In this document: one piece after another, positions 17,751-26,301 of the stretch
How positions within the stretch are numbered: position 1 is the first letter of the stretch
How the letters are laid out: each line of letters begins with the position of its first letter
Origin: an uncultured Pseudomonadota bacterium
GTDB lineage: Bacteria > Pseudomonadota > Alphaproteobacteria > Rs-D84
Direction of reading: 5' to 3'
Assembly (NCBI GenBank): GCA_902801125.1
Contig: CADCGT010000004.1
Location: forward strand, 1 to 64,000
DNA: 64,000 bases
The notes under the pieces: generated by a model
What the model was told of the DNA's origin: nothing
What the model saw: the letters and a program-made list of their open reading frames with translations, nothing else
Database searches by the model: none
Program-made: the position numbers and the translations under genes

Positions 17751-18616
17751 CGCTGCCACCTTTTTAGTATAATATCGGCAAATTTTGTTAAAACCAATTG
17801 TTTTTGATCAACTGGAATATTTCTGGTCATTAAATCAGGTTCTGCCAACTCTATTTCCATTATGCCTTCATTAACCATATCATATCTTGCATAAACAGGA
17901 TTTTCACCAAAATGACACCTAATTTTTTCTGCGACATTAAACGCCATATTCATGATATTTTTTGGAATATCTGTTTTTGGTATATAACGGACCGTTTTTT
18001 TATCCGTAAATACACCTGGAAATCTAATAACTGCATGACTAAATTCACCATCAAGAAAAACTAAAGCATATTCACCACTATACACGCTTTCAACGAATGG
18101 TTGGACAATAAATTTACGTTCATTAAAAATTGTTTTTATAGTATTAGCTTGTATATTGTTTTTTTGACCGGATGCGTTCACAACATACGTATCATCACCA
18201 CTCGCCGAAACGATAGGTTTACAGACCAGCCTTTTAGTATTCAAAATCTGATATAATCTTTCAAAATTAACCGAAGAATCTGATATAACATAAGGAATCA
18301 CCGGAACTTTTAATTGAGAAAGAGTGGCAAACTGAACCTCTTTATTTGTATTCCAGCGCACAATATCTGTATTATTTATCAATTGTAGTTCTCTTTTGTC
18401 TAATAAAGCTAACCAATTTAAGAACTTATCATATTGTTTATGGTATCCCCATGCGCTGCGCAATACGGCAATATCATATTTATTCCAATCAATATTCTCA
18501 TCATCCCAAGGCACAACTTCTCCAGATACACCGATATTTCTAAGACATTCAACCAACGCCACATCTTCAGAGATTTTATTACAGTAATTTAAACAAGATA
18601 CAATTGCCACACACAT
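17747..18616 (-). CDS. ATP-grasp ligase, DcsG-like
   Basis: 289 residues. The N-terminal pre-ATP-grasp region has VVPWDDENIDWNKYDIAVLR followed by SAWGYH, the pattern seen in DcsG (D-cycloserine ring closure) and related RimK-like ligases. The ATP-grasp body follows: KRLVCKPIVSASGDDTY, FIVQPFVESVYSGEYALVF, HAVIRFPG and YARYDMVNEGIMEIELAEPD (acidic Mg-ATP residues). These enzymes make an acyl-phosphate and couple it to an amine. It starts at the base after the stop of the aminotransferase gene and overlaps the fusion gene by ATGA, so all three are translated together. Confidence 0.82.
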   Translation of the reverse strand: MCVAIVSCLNYCNKISEDVALVECLRNIGVSGEVVPWDDENIDWNKYDIAVLRSAWGYHKQYDKFLNWLALLDKRELQLINNTDIVRWNTNKEVQFATLSQLKVPVIPYVISDSSVNFERLYQILNTKRLVCKPIVSASGDDTYVVNASGQKNNIQANTIKTIFNERKFIVQPFVESVYSGEYALVFLDGEFSHAVIRFPGVFTDKKTVRYIPKTDIPKNIMNMAFNVAEKIRCHFGENPVYARYDMVNEGIMEIELAEPDLMTRNIPVDQKQLVLTKFADIILKRWQR

Positions 18617-20107
18617 CTATCTTGTCCTTTTGTATATTGTCGGATAATTCTTAATTTTTGCGGCAGATTCTTTTAATTTCAAAAAACAATTTATTAAATC
18701 AGATCTGTCAAAAGCATAAGTAACGCGACCAACCAATTGATTTCTATCAGGCCATGCAATTGAACTACCTGTTAAGAATTTTATATTATTATCACAATAA
18801 AAGAATCTTGATAATTCTTCATCATTAACTATCTGTCTGGAATAATAATATTTATCTTTCATCTTGGAAAAATCTAGCATCGCAAAAAATCCTGAATCTG
18901 GTAAATCCGAGCTAATTAAATCTATATTATCTATCCCATCATAATCGTTTGGTAATTTTATTGCATATTTCTTGATGTCTTGAAAAATATCATTTTTCAT
19001 TTTATCATCTTGGATAGAATCAATACCGTCCAGAATAGATTTCATTAAGTAATATCTGTATTTATATTCCCCAAGGACACCTGAAAAATACTCTTTATAT
19101 TCTTGGTGTCTGGTTTGTGTATTGTTAAAAGCACCAGCAACTGCGGCACATGTAATTACAGGAATCGAATCTATTGTTTGAAATATATGGTTTCTTATAC
19201 CCGCTATAATACGAGAATCCGCAACAATTGCGCCAGCTCTCAATGCCGCAGCATGATAACTTTTTGACAGACTAAATAACGATATTGTATTTGAGAATGC
19301 ACCCGGCAATGTACCGATAGGAATTGCCATATTATCCTGATCAAAACACAAATCTCTATATGTTAAATCATCTATAATAAAAACATCTCTTTGTGAACAT
19401 ACATCATGTATTTTTTTCAACAAACCCATTTCTTTTTTACCCATAACTTTCCCCATTGGATTATGTGGATTTGTGTTTATAAAAACTTTCACGTTACGGT
19501 TTTCGTCTAAGATTTTTGCCAGTTTGTCTGGATTTATCATCCAATTATCATCCGAAGATAACGGTATAAATTTTACATTCGCGCCTGTTCGTTCTGGAAT
19601 AAAAGAAAACAATCCATAATTTGGCGCAGGTATGACAACGTCATCCCCCTTTGATAAAATCAATTTTAGAACAAATTCGAAACCTTGGGTTGAACCACTA
19701 GTAAAGATAACATTTGAATTATTTAGTTCTGGAAACCCAATGGAATTCATATAATCTGCTACATCATTTCGGGCCATTTCATCCCCTGCGGCCATCGGAT
19801 ATTCATTTAATTTGCATGTGTTGAACTTATTCATCATCGCCCTAGTGATTCCGGGAAAAATCGGAAAACTCCCCGGGCTTCCACCACCTAGCCGTATTTT
19901 TTCTGTGGGCGGCAATGGTAAATCATCTGTTATGAAACGTTTAGAATCCCCGTAAAAATCGAACATGTTTTTTAATGGTAACAAATCAGTTGAAAAATCT
20001 TGACGCGATAAAGGTTTTCCGAGCGATGGCATCCCTTCTGGATTTAAAGTTAATAAATCCGGATGTTCAATTAAAAACTTATTTATAGCACTATTACTAT
20101 TATTCAC
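18617..20107 (-). CDS. Class I/II PLP aminotransferase (long form)
   Basis: About 496 residues. GTG at 20107 is 7 bases from ACAGGA; a TTG at 20113 is too close to that site. Fold-type I landmarks: LGGGSPGSFPIFPG, FTSGSTQGFEFVLKLIL, FINTNPHNPMGKV, IIDDLTYRDL (Asp binding PLP) and the Schiff-base lysine in LFSLSKSYHAAALRAGAIVA. The C-terminal arm ends GRVTYAFDRSD, containing the substrate-carboxylate Arg region. It is about 100 residues longer than aspartate aminotransferases, with an N-terminal extension and an insertion near residue 370. The substrate is unknown. It is the second gene of the operon. Confidence 0.82.
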   Translation of the reverse strand: MNNSNSAINKFLIEHPDLLTLNPEGMPSLGKPLSRQDFSTDLLPLKNMFDFYGDSKRFITDDLPLPPTEKIRLGGGSPGSFPIFPGITRAMMNKFNTCKLNEYPMAAGDEMARNDVADYMNSIGFPELNNSNVIFTSGSTQGFEFVLKLILSKGDDVVIPAPNYGLFSFIPERTGANVKFIPLSSDDNWMINPDKLAKILDENRNVKVFINTNPHNPMGKVMGKKEMGLLKKIHDVCSQRDVFIIDDLTYRDLCFDQDNMAIPIGTLPGAFSNTISLFSLSKSYHAAALRAGAIVADSRIIAGIRNHIFQTIDSIPVITCAAVAGAFNNTQTRHQEYKEYFSGVLGEYKYRYYLMKSILDGIDSIQDDKMKNDIFQDIKKYAIKLPNDYDGIDNIDLISSDLPDSGFFAMLDFSKMKDKYYYSRQIVNDEELSRFFYCDNNIKFLTGSSIAWPDRNQLVGRVTYAFDRSDLINCFLKLKESAAKIKNYPTIYKRTR

Positions 20108-20163
20108 GGACAAATCCTGTTTTACACAAAACTAGCACAAAATTATAAAATGTCAACGATATT

Positions 20164-21204
20164 TTATACATCACATGTAACCTTTAACACAAAATCCATG
20201 ATCTTTTTGTTCGCTATTGCCAACCTAATGTACCCATCAAACGGTGCTGACATTGTTTTAAATTCTATATTATTATTTTCAAGTTTTTTCTTAATATCTT
20301 CCGATCTTGACTCGAAATTTACCAAAACAAAGTTTCCACCATTTTCTATCACTTTATATCCCAGTTTTTTTAATTCCGATGCAAAAAAATGCCTTGTACG
20401 TATTGTATCTTGGACCAATCGCTTTAACAAACCAGGTTTTGAACACATGACCTTTATTGCTCTTGCGGCAAGCGAATTCAGTTCTATTGTCGGTTTAAAT
20501 TTCTCTATAAATTCAACAACTTGTTCTTGTGCCAGCACGTAACCTATTTGTAATCCTGCAAAACCGATATTTTTCGAAAAACTTCGTATTATGATCAAAT
20601 TATCAAATTCTTTTAGCAAACAAGACGCATCTAAACCAGCAAAATCTGCATACGCTTCATCTAATATTACAGGTACATCTGGCAATGCTAAAAGTAATGA
20701 TTTTATTTCATCTAATGTAAAATAAAAGCCAGAGATCCCATTTGGATTGGCCAATATTACAACATCTGTATCTTTCTTTGCTTCTTCTATCAAATTTTGT
20801 ATTTTATATTTTCCGTTCTCATCCGGTTGTATTCCTCGTAATTTACAGTTTAACATTTTTGAATAGACTTTATACATGACATACGTAGGATAACATGTCA
20901 GTAAATTGCATCCCTGATCACAAATTGATTCTAATACTGTTTTTATAGCAATATCGGCACCACTTGCCAACAAAATGCGACCTGTTGGTTGTCCGATATA
21001 TTTTGACAAAGATTCATACACGGATTTCATTTCTGGGTATGCGCTTGCTTCTTCAATAGTATATCCAGAAATAATTTCTCTAAACAAATCCTCTGGCATG
21101 GATGGGTAAAGTTCATTCATACCTAAACGAATTTTATTTAATCTTGTGTCATAATCTTGACGTGGGCGTATAATATTTTCAGCGAGTTTGCGACCATGTA
21201 TCAT
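20164..21204 (-). CDS. HisC-like (histidinol-phosphate-type) aminotransferase
   Basis: 346 residues, first gene of the minus-strand operon, with AAAGAGG before ATG 21204. It has the HisC/CobD pattern: IRLGMNELYPSMPE, LLASGADIAIKTVLES, VVILANPNGISGF, VILDEAYADFAG and the lysine-bearing IIRSFSKNIGFAGLQIGYVL, then YIRLAIAN with the carboxylate Arg. HisC relatives act on amino acids carrying a phosphate or aromatic side chain, and some are decarboxylases (CobD). No other histidine-biosynthesis genes are nearby, so a pathway-specific role is more likely than histidine synthesis. Confidence 0.82.
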   Translation of the reverse strand: MIHGRKLAENIIRPRQDYDTRLNKIRLGMNELYPSMPEDLFREIISGYTIEEASAYPEMKSVYESLSKYIGQPTGRILLASGADIAIKTVLESICDQGCNLLTCYPTYVMYKVYSKMLNCKLRGIQPDENGKYKIQNLIEEAKKDTDVVILANPNGISGFYFTLDEIKSLLLALPDVPVILDEAYADFAGLDASCLLKEFDNLIIIRSFSKNIGFAGLQIGYVLAQEQVVEFIEKFKPTIELNSLAARAIKVMCSKPGLLKRLVQDTIRTRHFFASELKKLGYKVIENGGNFVLVNFESRSEDIKKKLENNNIEFKTMSAPFDGYIRLAIANKKIMDFVLKVTCDV

Positions 21205-21389
21205 AAAAAACCTCTTTTATTAGCCATCTCATTTATCTTATTGTCTTTTTGCGCATAATCAATAATTTTTATTCATTTAAAAGAATATAAATATACGACC
21301 CAAGAGGCAACCTTCCTCACTACTATAAACATCTTGATTTTGTGAATTTGTGCGGTAATATCAATATAAACAACCCACAGGAGAGCAAA

Positions 21390-21798
21390 ATGGCAGAATT
21401 TAAGGTTGCACTGAAAGCAATTATACAAAAAGATGGCAAAATTTTAGTTTTGAAACGCAGTTGCGAAGAAGATGTATTCGCAGAATTGTGGGATATTCCC
21501 GGCGGTAAAATTGAATATGGCGAAAAAACCATTGATGGTATAAAACGCGAAGTATTTGAAGAAACGGGTTTGGATGTTGAAATTGAATTCAGACCTTGGT
21601 CTTTGTGGTCTTTTATGACACCGGCAAAAGAAAAACAAACCGTTGGAATTACTTTGTTGGCGAAATATTTGGGGGGGAGAAGTGAAGTTGTCGAACGAAC
21701 ACACAGATTATAAGTGGATATATCCGTCTGAATTTGCAGATATGTCCGCAGACCCCAGTTTAAAGAATGAAATCGCAAAATACGCAGAACAATTATAA
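21390..21798 (+). pseudogene. Nudix hydrolase, frame-shifted at a G7 tract (or phase-variable)
   Basis: ATG 21390 follows AGGAGAG. The Nudix box GGKIEYGEKTIDGIKREVFE, followed by ETGL, is intact. As written, the frame ends at 21713. At GGGGGGG (21671-21677) a shift equal to losing one G restores a continuous protein. That version reads YLGG-EVKLSNEHTDYKWIYPSEF and stops at 21798, four bases before the next gene. The restored C-terminus (SNEHTDYKWI) is typical of MutT-like Nudix enzymes. The shift could be a real mutation, a slippery tract switching expression, or an assembly error. Confidence 0.78.
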
Positions 21799-21802
21799 AA
21801 CA

Positions 21803-22177
21803 ATGACACAGAATCAAAACCCCACATCAGATATTCCATATCAATTCACTATGAGTGTGCGGCATAAGTATTTTGAATTGATAAAATCAGGACAAAAAGA
21901 TATTGAATTACGCGCGTATGACGAAAAACGCAAAAAGATGAAAGCTGGCGATAAATTCTTGCTGTTTGATGCAGAAAATCCTGATGAATATATCATTTGT
22001 GAAATATTAAATATGCACGTTGCACCGGACTTTGAATCTTTGTTCAAAAAAATAGATATAAAACGTTCGGGGTTTAAAGATATAGCCGAACTTATGGATA
22101 CAATTACTAAGTTTGTATCCCGCGAAGAACTGGCCCGCGAACAAGTCGTCGGCATGGAAATCAAACGCATAAGATAA
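21803..22177 (+). CDS. ASCH-domain protein
   Basis: 124 residues from ATG 21803, just past the restored Nudix stop. MSVRHKYFELIKSGQKDIEL followed by RAYD and KMKAGDKFLLFD are the opening strands and helix of the ASCH (PUA-like beta-barrel) domain. YIICEILNMHVAPDFESLF follows. ASCH proteins are proposed RNA-binding or nucleoside-amidohydrolase proteins (YqfB binds N4-acetylcytidine). It is probably co-transcribed with the Nudix gene. Confidence 0.8.
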   Translation: MTQNQNPTSDIPYQFTMSVRHKYFELIKSGQKDIELRAYDEKRKKMKAGDKFLLFDAENPDEYIICEILNMHVAPDFESLFKKIDIKRSGFKDIAELMDTITKFVSREELAREQVVGMEIKRIR

Positions 22178-22221
22178 ATTCGTTCAATTCCAACATTCAC
22201 GATGAACATGCCGTCAATATG

Positions 22222-23067
22222 TCAGCGTACAATTGTATGTTTAAACCATTGTTCTTGGAATGCCGTTTTTTGTTCTATGTATTCATTTGTTAGATTTTGA
22301 CCGTCTGGTACAACAACCAATTTATCATCGTTATCATTCGTACGATGAATAATCGCGATACATCTGCCAGTAAATGTTGCCAATGGTGCATCCACAGCCA
22401 AGATATATGCATCTAATTCTTCGCCATCGCCCGAGACAGTATTTGGAATAAAACCATAGTTCACTTCGTATGTAAAACCATGTTTTGGGTGCTTGCTGCC
22501 CTGGGGTCTATCCATTTGAACATGCACCAGTTTACCCAGAAAATCCCGAGCATTAACAGGTTGCGCATTCATCATTTTTTGATAATTTAACACCATATTA
22601 AAAGATGGGATAATCGATGGTATAAACTCTTTGGTATTCTGCATATGTTGAATTTCTGCTAGGGTTGCCCATTTTACGTTTTGAACTTCGGTCTGTTGCA
22701 ATTTTAAATCATCAATATTTGCATCTGTATGAACCAACCAAACATCCACAAAATCTTTTGGGCGTTTAAATGTCCCGACCCATACAGATTTTTTTATATC
22801 GGGTTTTAAACCCAATTCTTCAACAGATTCGCGAACACATGTATCCCAACTGGATTCGCCGGTCTGGGCTCCGCCACCGGTTTGCCCCCACATATTTGGG
22901 AACTTTTTGGCGGTTGCGACACGTTGTTGTAATAAAAATTCCTGTTTATTGTTAATAAACCATACGTGCACGGATATTTTGTTTAAATCATCCGGTATTT
23001 CAGATCCGCGTTCAACAGAACAAACAAATCGTCTTGTATTGTCATATAAATCTATTATTTCGGGCAT
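22222..23067 (-). CDS. Nudix hydrolase fused to an inorganic-pyrophosphatase-like domain
   Basis: 281 residues, AAAGGGGG before the ATG. Residues 1-165 are a Nudix domain related to IPP isomerase: VHVWFINNKQEFLLQQR, GGGAQTGESSWDTCVRESVE then ELGL as the Nudix box, and EVQNVKWATLAEI. Residues about 175-281 resemble a short type I pyrophosphatase: GFTYEVNYGFIPNTVSGDGE followed by ELDAYIL matches the YPCNYGYIP...D.DPVDVLV core. The likely role is to clean up a nucleotide or prenyl diphosphate and its PPi. It stands alone between divergent and convergent neighbours. Confidence 0.75.
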   Translation of the reverse strand: MPEIIDLYDNTRRFVCSVERGSEIPDDLNKISVHVWFINNKQEFLLQQRVATAKKFPNMWGQTGGGAQTGESSWDTCVRESVEELGLKPDIKKSVWVGTFKRPKDFVDVWLVHTDANIDDLKLQQTEVQNVKWATLAEIQHMQNTKEFIPSIIPSFNMVLNYQKMMNAQPVNARDFLGKLVHVQMDRPQGSKHPKHGFTYEVNYGFIPNTVSGDGEELDAYILAVDAPLATFTGRCIAIIHRTNDNDDKLVVVPDGQNLTNEYIEQKTAFQEQWFKHTIVR

Positions 23068-23138
23068 TTTATCCCCCTTTGATAAATTTATCGTAATCGA
23101 AATTTAGTCTTTTTTCAACCTGTTTCTGTTTTTGTTGT

Positions 23139-23633
23139 TTACATTGCATTTTGTAACTTATCATATGCAATAACACCAACAGGATTAACAATTGTTTTTT
23201 TCGACGGTTGCTCTTGGTGTGTTTTCGTTTTTTCTGCTTTTTCTAGTAGTCCATATTTATAAATAAGACCCGCACTTATCCCCGCCATCATAAGCACCAA
23301 AATTATCATGACTAGTGGACATCTTTTTTCTTGTAAATAAAACAGGTTTTCAAGTGTATAATGCAAATCATCGCCATACCATATCATAAATTTTTGGTTG
23401 TTGTGTATTATTTCATACCCCCCATCATGAACGGTTCGGGAAACCATTCTATACTTATAGTTTGGAGATGGGCTATATATTTGATGTTCTTTATTTTTAT
23501 CTATTACTTTAATGTCAATGGAATCTTTTTTGAATTTTAGACCACGTCCAAAAAACAGCCATTGGAGTGAATTTTGGTGTTGTGATAAAAATTTTACAAT
23601 TTGTTCTGGTGTATCTAACAACTGTTTTTGCAT
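23139..23633 (-). CDS. Single-pass membrane protein of unknown function
   Basis: 164 residues, AGAGG before the start. A soluble N-terminal part of about 90 residues (KFLSQHQNSLQWLFFGRGLK, YKYRMVSRTVHDGGYEIIHN) precedes one membrane helix (LVMIILVLMMAGISAGLIYK). A charged lysine-rich tail ends near ...VGVIAYDKLQNAM. The first part would face the cytoplasm if the N-terminus is inside. It follows the 200-residue membrane protein by 12 bases, so the two are probably co-expressed. No family recognised. Confidence 0.6.
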   Translation of the reverse strand: MQKQLLDTPEQIVKFLSQHQNSLQWLFFGRGLKFKKDSIDIKVIDKNKEHQIYSPSPNYKYRMVSRTVHDGGYEIIHNNQKFMIWYGDDLHYTLENLFYLQEKRCPLVMIILVLMMAGISAGLIYKYGLLEKAEKTKTHQEQPSKKTIVNPVGVIAYDKLQNAM

Positions 23634-23645
23634 TTTATTTACCTC

Positions 23646-24248
23646 TTATCTGCTTTGGGGTTTATAAACTTTGCGCCGGGCGGCCAGTTGCTGACACGCC
23701 TGTTCGTATCCTTTTAATGCTTTTTGAACTTTGGGTTCTTTAACAAAAGCATCCTTATCAAAGCCCACTTTATAATAAGCATGACGATACCCATCCCCTG
23801 GGGTTTCGTATACAACATATTTGTATAAATAATCGGTTCCACTGAGGTTAATAAAACGGGATATTTTCCGACTGTAACGTGCTGAATCACGTTCTGCTGT
23901 CTTTTGTGGAATCATCACATAATTCGCAAAATTGATCGTATCCACCGATTTTACCGCACGCGAATGCGTGGATTCCAAAACCTGTTCTGTTCCATATTTT
24001 CGTGCTTGATCTAATTGTTCATCCCATTCGGTTTTATAGAAAAATGCTACATATCCCGCATAAGCAGTCATTGCACCCATCAAAACAATGCAAAGAATCC
24101 AAAGCCACAACGCTCCTTTATCATCGTCACGATTGTTTCGGTTGTTCCAATCAGGCAGTGGCGATGATCCAGATGAACCCGAACCCCATGATTCATTAAA
24201 CTTTGAACCCCAATACCAACCAAAATTCGGGACAATGATATTGTGCAT
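23646..24248 (-). CDS. Single-pass membrane protein of unknown function
   Basis: 200 residues. An N-terminal Gly/Ser/Trp/Asn-rich segment (NESWGSGSSGSSPLPDWNNR) precedes one membrane helix (LWLWILCIVLMGAMTAYAGY). The C-terminal domain of about 130 residues is probably extracytoplasmic, with YLYKYVVYETPGDGYRHAYY and a final helix GYEQACQQLAARRKVYKPQS. No catalytic motif is visible. It forms a pair with the downstream membrane protein. Confidence 0.6.
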   Translation of the reverse strand: MHNIIVPNFGWYWGSKFNESWGSGSSGSSPLPDWNNRNNRDDDKGALWLWILCIVLMGAMTAYAGYVAFFYKTEWDEQLDQARKYGTEQVLESTHSRAVKSVDTINFANYVMIPQKTAERDSARYSRKISRFINLSGTDYLYKYVVYETPGDGYRHAYYKVGFDKDAFVKEPKVQKALKGYEQACQQLAARRKVYKPQSR

Positions 24249-24351
24249 TTACTTTGCCTTTTATCCGTTTGTTAGGCACATATTACTCTATTTTTTTGGA
24301 AATACCACAAAATTCTAACCTTTGCCCCAGTTTTATGCCGAAAAATGGGTT

Positions 24352-25131
24352 TTATAGATATCTGTCTTTATTCTGTAAAAGTTTGTCCAAGATGTCCGCT
24401 GGTATCATTTTTCGATTATCAATGTCGCCATACATCCCAAGTTCCCTGTTTATTTTGCTCGGGCTGTGATAATCGCTGCCGCCACTGGCCAGTAAATCAT
24501 TCCTTTGCGCCAAATCCGCAACAAAGTCTGTATATTCGTCTGTTTGGCCCGACTGATATACCTCTATACCATCGATTCCGTATTGTTTCAACTCGTGGAT
24601 AAATTCTTGCAAATTATTGCTATCAACACCCTTTGTCCTGTTTGGGTGCGCCAGTATCGCCAGCCCCCCGGCACGATGAATCATATCTATTGCCTCGCCA
24701 TATCCAAACGGGGGTTGCAGAAAATGCTCAATAACAAATGTTTTGTCTGAACCCTTGTCGGTATCAATCATCATTTTTATAAAGGCATCCCTGGCACCAA
24801 TCAGTGTTTCATATTTTCCCTTGGTATAACCATAGTTTTTTAATGATTGTTCTATGTATTCCCTGCGAATAATGGCTTTGTTATTTATCTCGTCAAACCG
24901 TTTTAGAAATAATCCGATAATGTGTGTATTTCTTTCACAAGAAACCTCTATCCCATTTATAAAGTTGATACCGCATTGCTCTGCCGCTTTTGCCGCCGCG
25001 ACCAGGCCATCAACATTATTGTGATCCGTTAAGGCAATATATTTTAATCCTTTTTCCACCGCCAAATTGACCAATTCAACCGGGGATAACACCCCATCCG
25101 AAGCATTACTGTGCGTATGAAAATCTATCAT
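24352..25131 (-). CDS. PHP-domain phosphoesterase (RNase AM/TrpH-like)
   Basis: 259 residues. All the PHP metal motifs are in order: MIDFHTHSNASDG, YIALTDHNNVDG, INGIEVSC, LAILAHPNR and LASGGSDYHSP. This is the arrangement of the YciV/TrpH group, metal-dependent 5'-3' exoribonucleases or nucleoside-3',5'-bisphosphate phosphatases. It is soluble and cytoplasmic. Between it and the upstream membrane-protein start (24249-24351) there is no gene. The divergent neighbour begins 73 bases from its start. Confidence 0.87.
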   Translation of the reverse strand: MIDFHTHSNASDGVLSPVELVNLAVEKGLKYIALTDHNNVDGLVAAAKAAEQCGINFINGIEVSCERNTHIIGLFLKRFDEINNKAIIRREYIEQSLKNYGYTKGKYETLIGARDAFIKMMIDTDKGSDKTFVIEHFLQPPFGYGEAIDMIHRAGGLAILAHPNRTKGVDSNNLQEFIHELKQYGIDGIEVYQSGQTDEYTDFVADLAQRNDLLASGGSDYHSPSKINRELGMYGDIDNRKMIPADILDKLLQNKDRYL

Positions 25132-25203
25132 TCTAATCTCTTTTTTTCTTTACATTCATTTGGGGCATTATATCATAGAAACCAACAATGAAAAGGTTTT
25201 ATT

Positions 25204-25962
25204 ATGATAATTGGTATGGTTAGATATGCAATTCCAAACAGTTTTACAAACACGAACAACTCGCGTTCTCTGGTGCAATTATACGAAGAACCGTATTTTT
25301 CAGACCGGTTTAATATCTTTCGCAATATAACACTGCCATCTTTTGCCCAACAAACAAGCCAGGATTTTGTATTATGTGTATATCATACGAACTTGATTCC
25401 AGATGATAAAAAGGTATTGTTTGATAACCTTGCCAAACAGTACCCATTTATGAGAAATGTTTACACAACTGGACAAATGGACATACCAGACGATTTGAAA
25501 GAACCGCATATGCTGACGTTCAGAATAGACAACGATGACGGTATGGCGTTAGACTTTGTTGAAAAGATGCACGACATCAAAAAATCTTATAAAAATTACA
25601 ATCTGACTATCAGTATGCCACAGATGCGAAAGATTGCCAAAATTGATAATGATTTATATCAAACCCTAACATCTGAATTTATATCAAATTCAATGGGGTT
25701 GGCATACCTAGGGAACGATGGCCGCAGTATTATGAACCTGGGGAATCATACCAAGGTTGCGTATTCAACCCCGATGTTGTTTGTTGCCGGAAACGGTGGT
25801 CTGCAGGTAATAAATGGCTATAATGTGGCAAACGGTTTTAACAAAATATATAAAAATCAAACCCCAGATGTATTCTTGAATAAGCAGGAAATGGAAAATC
25901 TTTTGGCTGGCGATGGTTATGCAAAATTGGATTTATCCTGCCTGCCGATTATAAATAAATAG
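25204..25962 (+). CDS. Putative rhamnosyltransferase-type glycosyltransferase
   Basis: 252 residues. The N-terminus has FNIFRNITLPSFAQQTSQDF followed by VLCVYH, like the 'putative rhamnosyl transferase' group of GT2-like proteins. MLTFRIDNDDGMALDFVEKM holds the acidic D-x-D-D nucleotide-sugar/metal motif. No membrane helix is visible. It would transfer a sugar to a surface glycan, but there are no other glycan genes nearby. The AAAAGG ribosome binding site supports ATG 25204. About 170 bases of gene-free sequence follow before the tRNA promoter. Confidence 0.7.
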   Translation: MIIGMVRYAIPNSFTNTNNSRSLVQLYEEPYFSDRFNIFRNITLPSFAQQTSQDFVLCVYHTNLIPDDKKVLFDNLAKQYPFMRNVYTTGQMDIPDDLKEPHMLTFRIDNDDGMALDFVEKMHDIKKSYKNYNLTISMPQMRKIAKIDNDLYQTLTSEFISNSMGLAYLGNDGRSIMNLGNHTKVAYSTPMLFVAGNGGLQVINGYNVANGFNKIYKNQTPDVFLNKQEMENLLAGDGYAKLDLSCLPIINK

Positions 25963-26136
25963 TTCATTATATTTTCTGAGAAAAACGGAATAATACGGAG
26001 TATTTTTACGCGAACAATTCGTAATTTTTACCTGATTTTTTCTCATCTACACCCTGTCTACACCGAAATAAAATTTGCCCAAAAAGGCGGATTACTAGGG
26101 CAGACAAATTTTCTTTGCAAAATGTTTAGAAAGTCC

Positions 26137-26165
26137 TTGACTTGTGCGGATTTTAGAGTTATTAT
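26137..26165 (+). promoter_or_regulatory. Promoter of tRNA-Asn
   Basis: TTGACT (26137-26142), a 17-base spacer and TATTAT (26160-26165), 12 bases before the tRNA. Confidence 0.75.
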
Positions 26166-26177
26166 ATGTCGCGTTAT

Positions 26178-26253
26178 TCGGGCATAGTTCAGTCGGTAGA
26201 ACAACGGACTGTTAATCCGTATGTCACTGGTTCGAGTCCAGTTGCCCGAGCCA
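26178..26253 (+). tRNA. tRNA-Asn(GTT)
   Basis: A 76-base cloverleaf. The acceptor stem is TCGGGCA / TGCCCGA with a G discriminator and an encoded CCA. The anticodon loop is CTGTTAA with GTT at 26211-26213. The T-loop region is GGTTCGAGTCC. Its 3' end is the integration site of the element that follows. Confidence 0.97.
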
Positions 26254-26256
26254 AGA
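26234..26256 (+). repeat. attL: 23-bp repeat at the tRNA-Asn 3' end
   Basis: It runs from GAGTCCAGTTGC to GAGCCAAGA and is repeated exactly at 34356-34378. It covers the T-arm 3' side, the acceptor 3' strand and the CCA, so integration leaves the tRNA intact. Confidence 0.93.
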
Positions 26257-26301
26257 AATTGCTGAAGCCGTTGATTTCAAAGCCTTCCAGGAGGTAGTAA
26301 A

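Noticed and set aside
15978-21204. A histidine-biosynthesis or cell-wall (D-Ala-D-Ala) operon
   Set aside because: The HisC-like gene has no his neighbours, and the ATP-grasp proteins resemble DcsG/RimK rather than Ddl.
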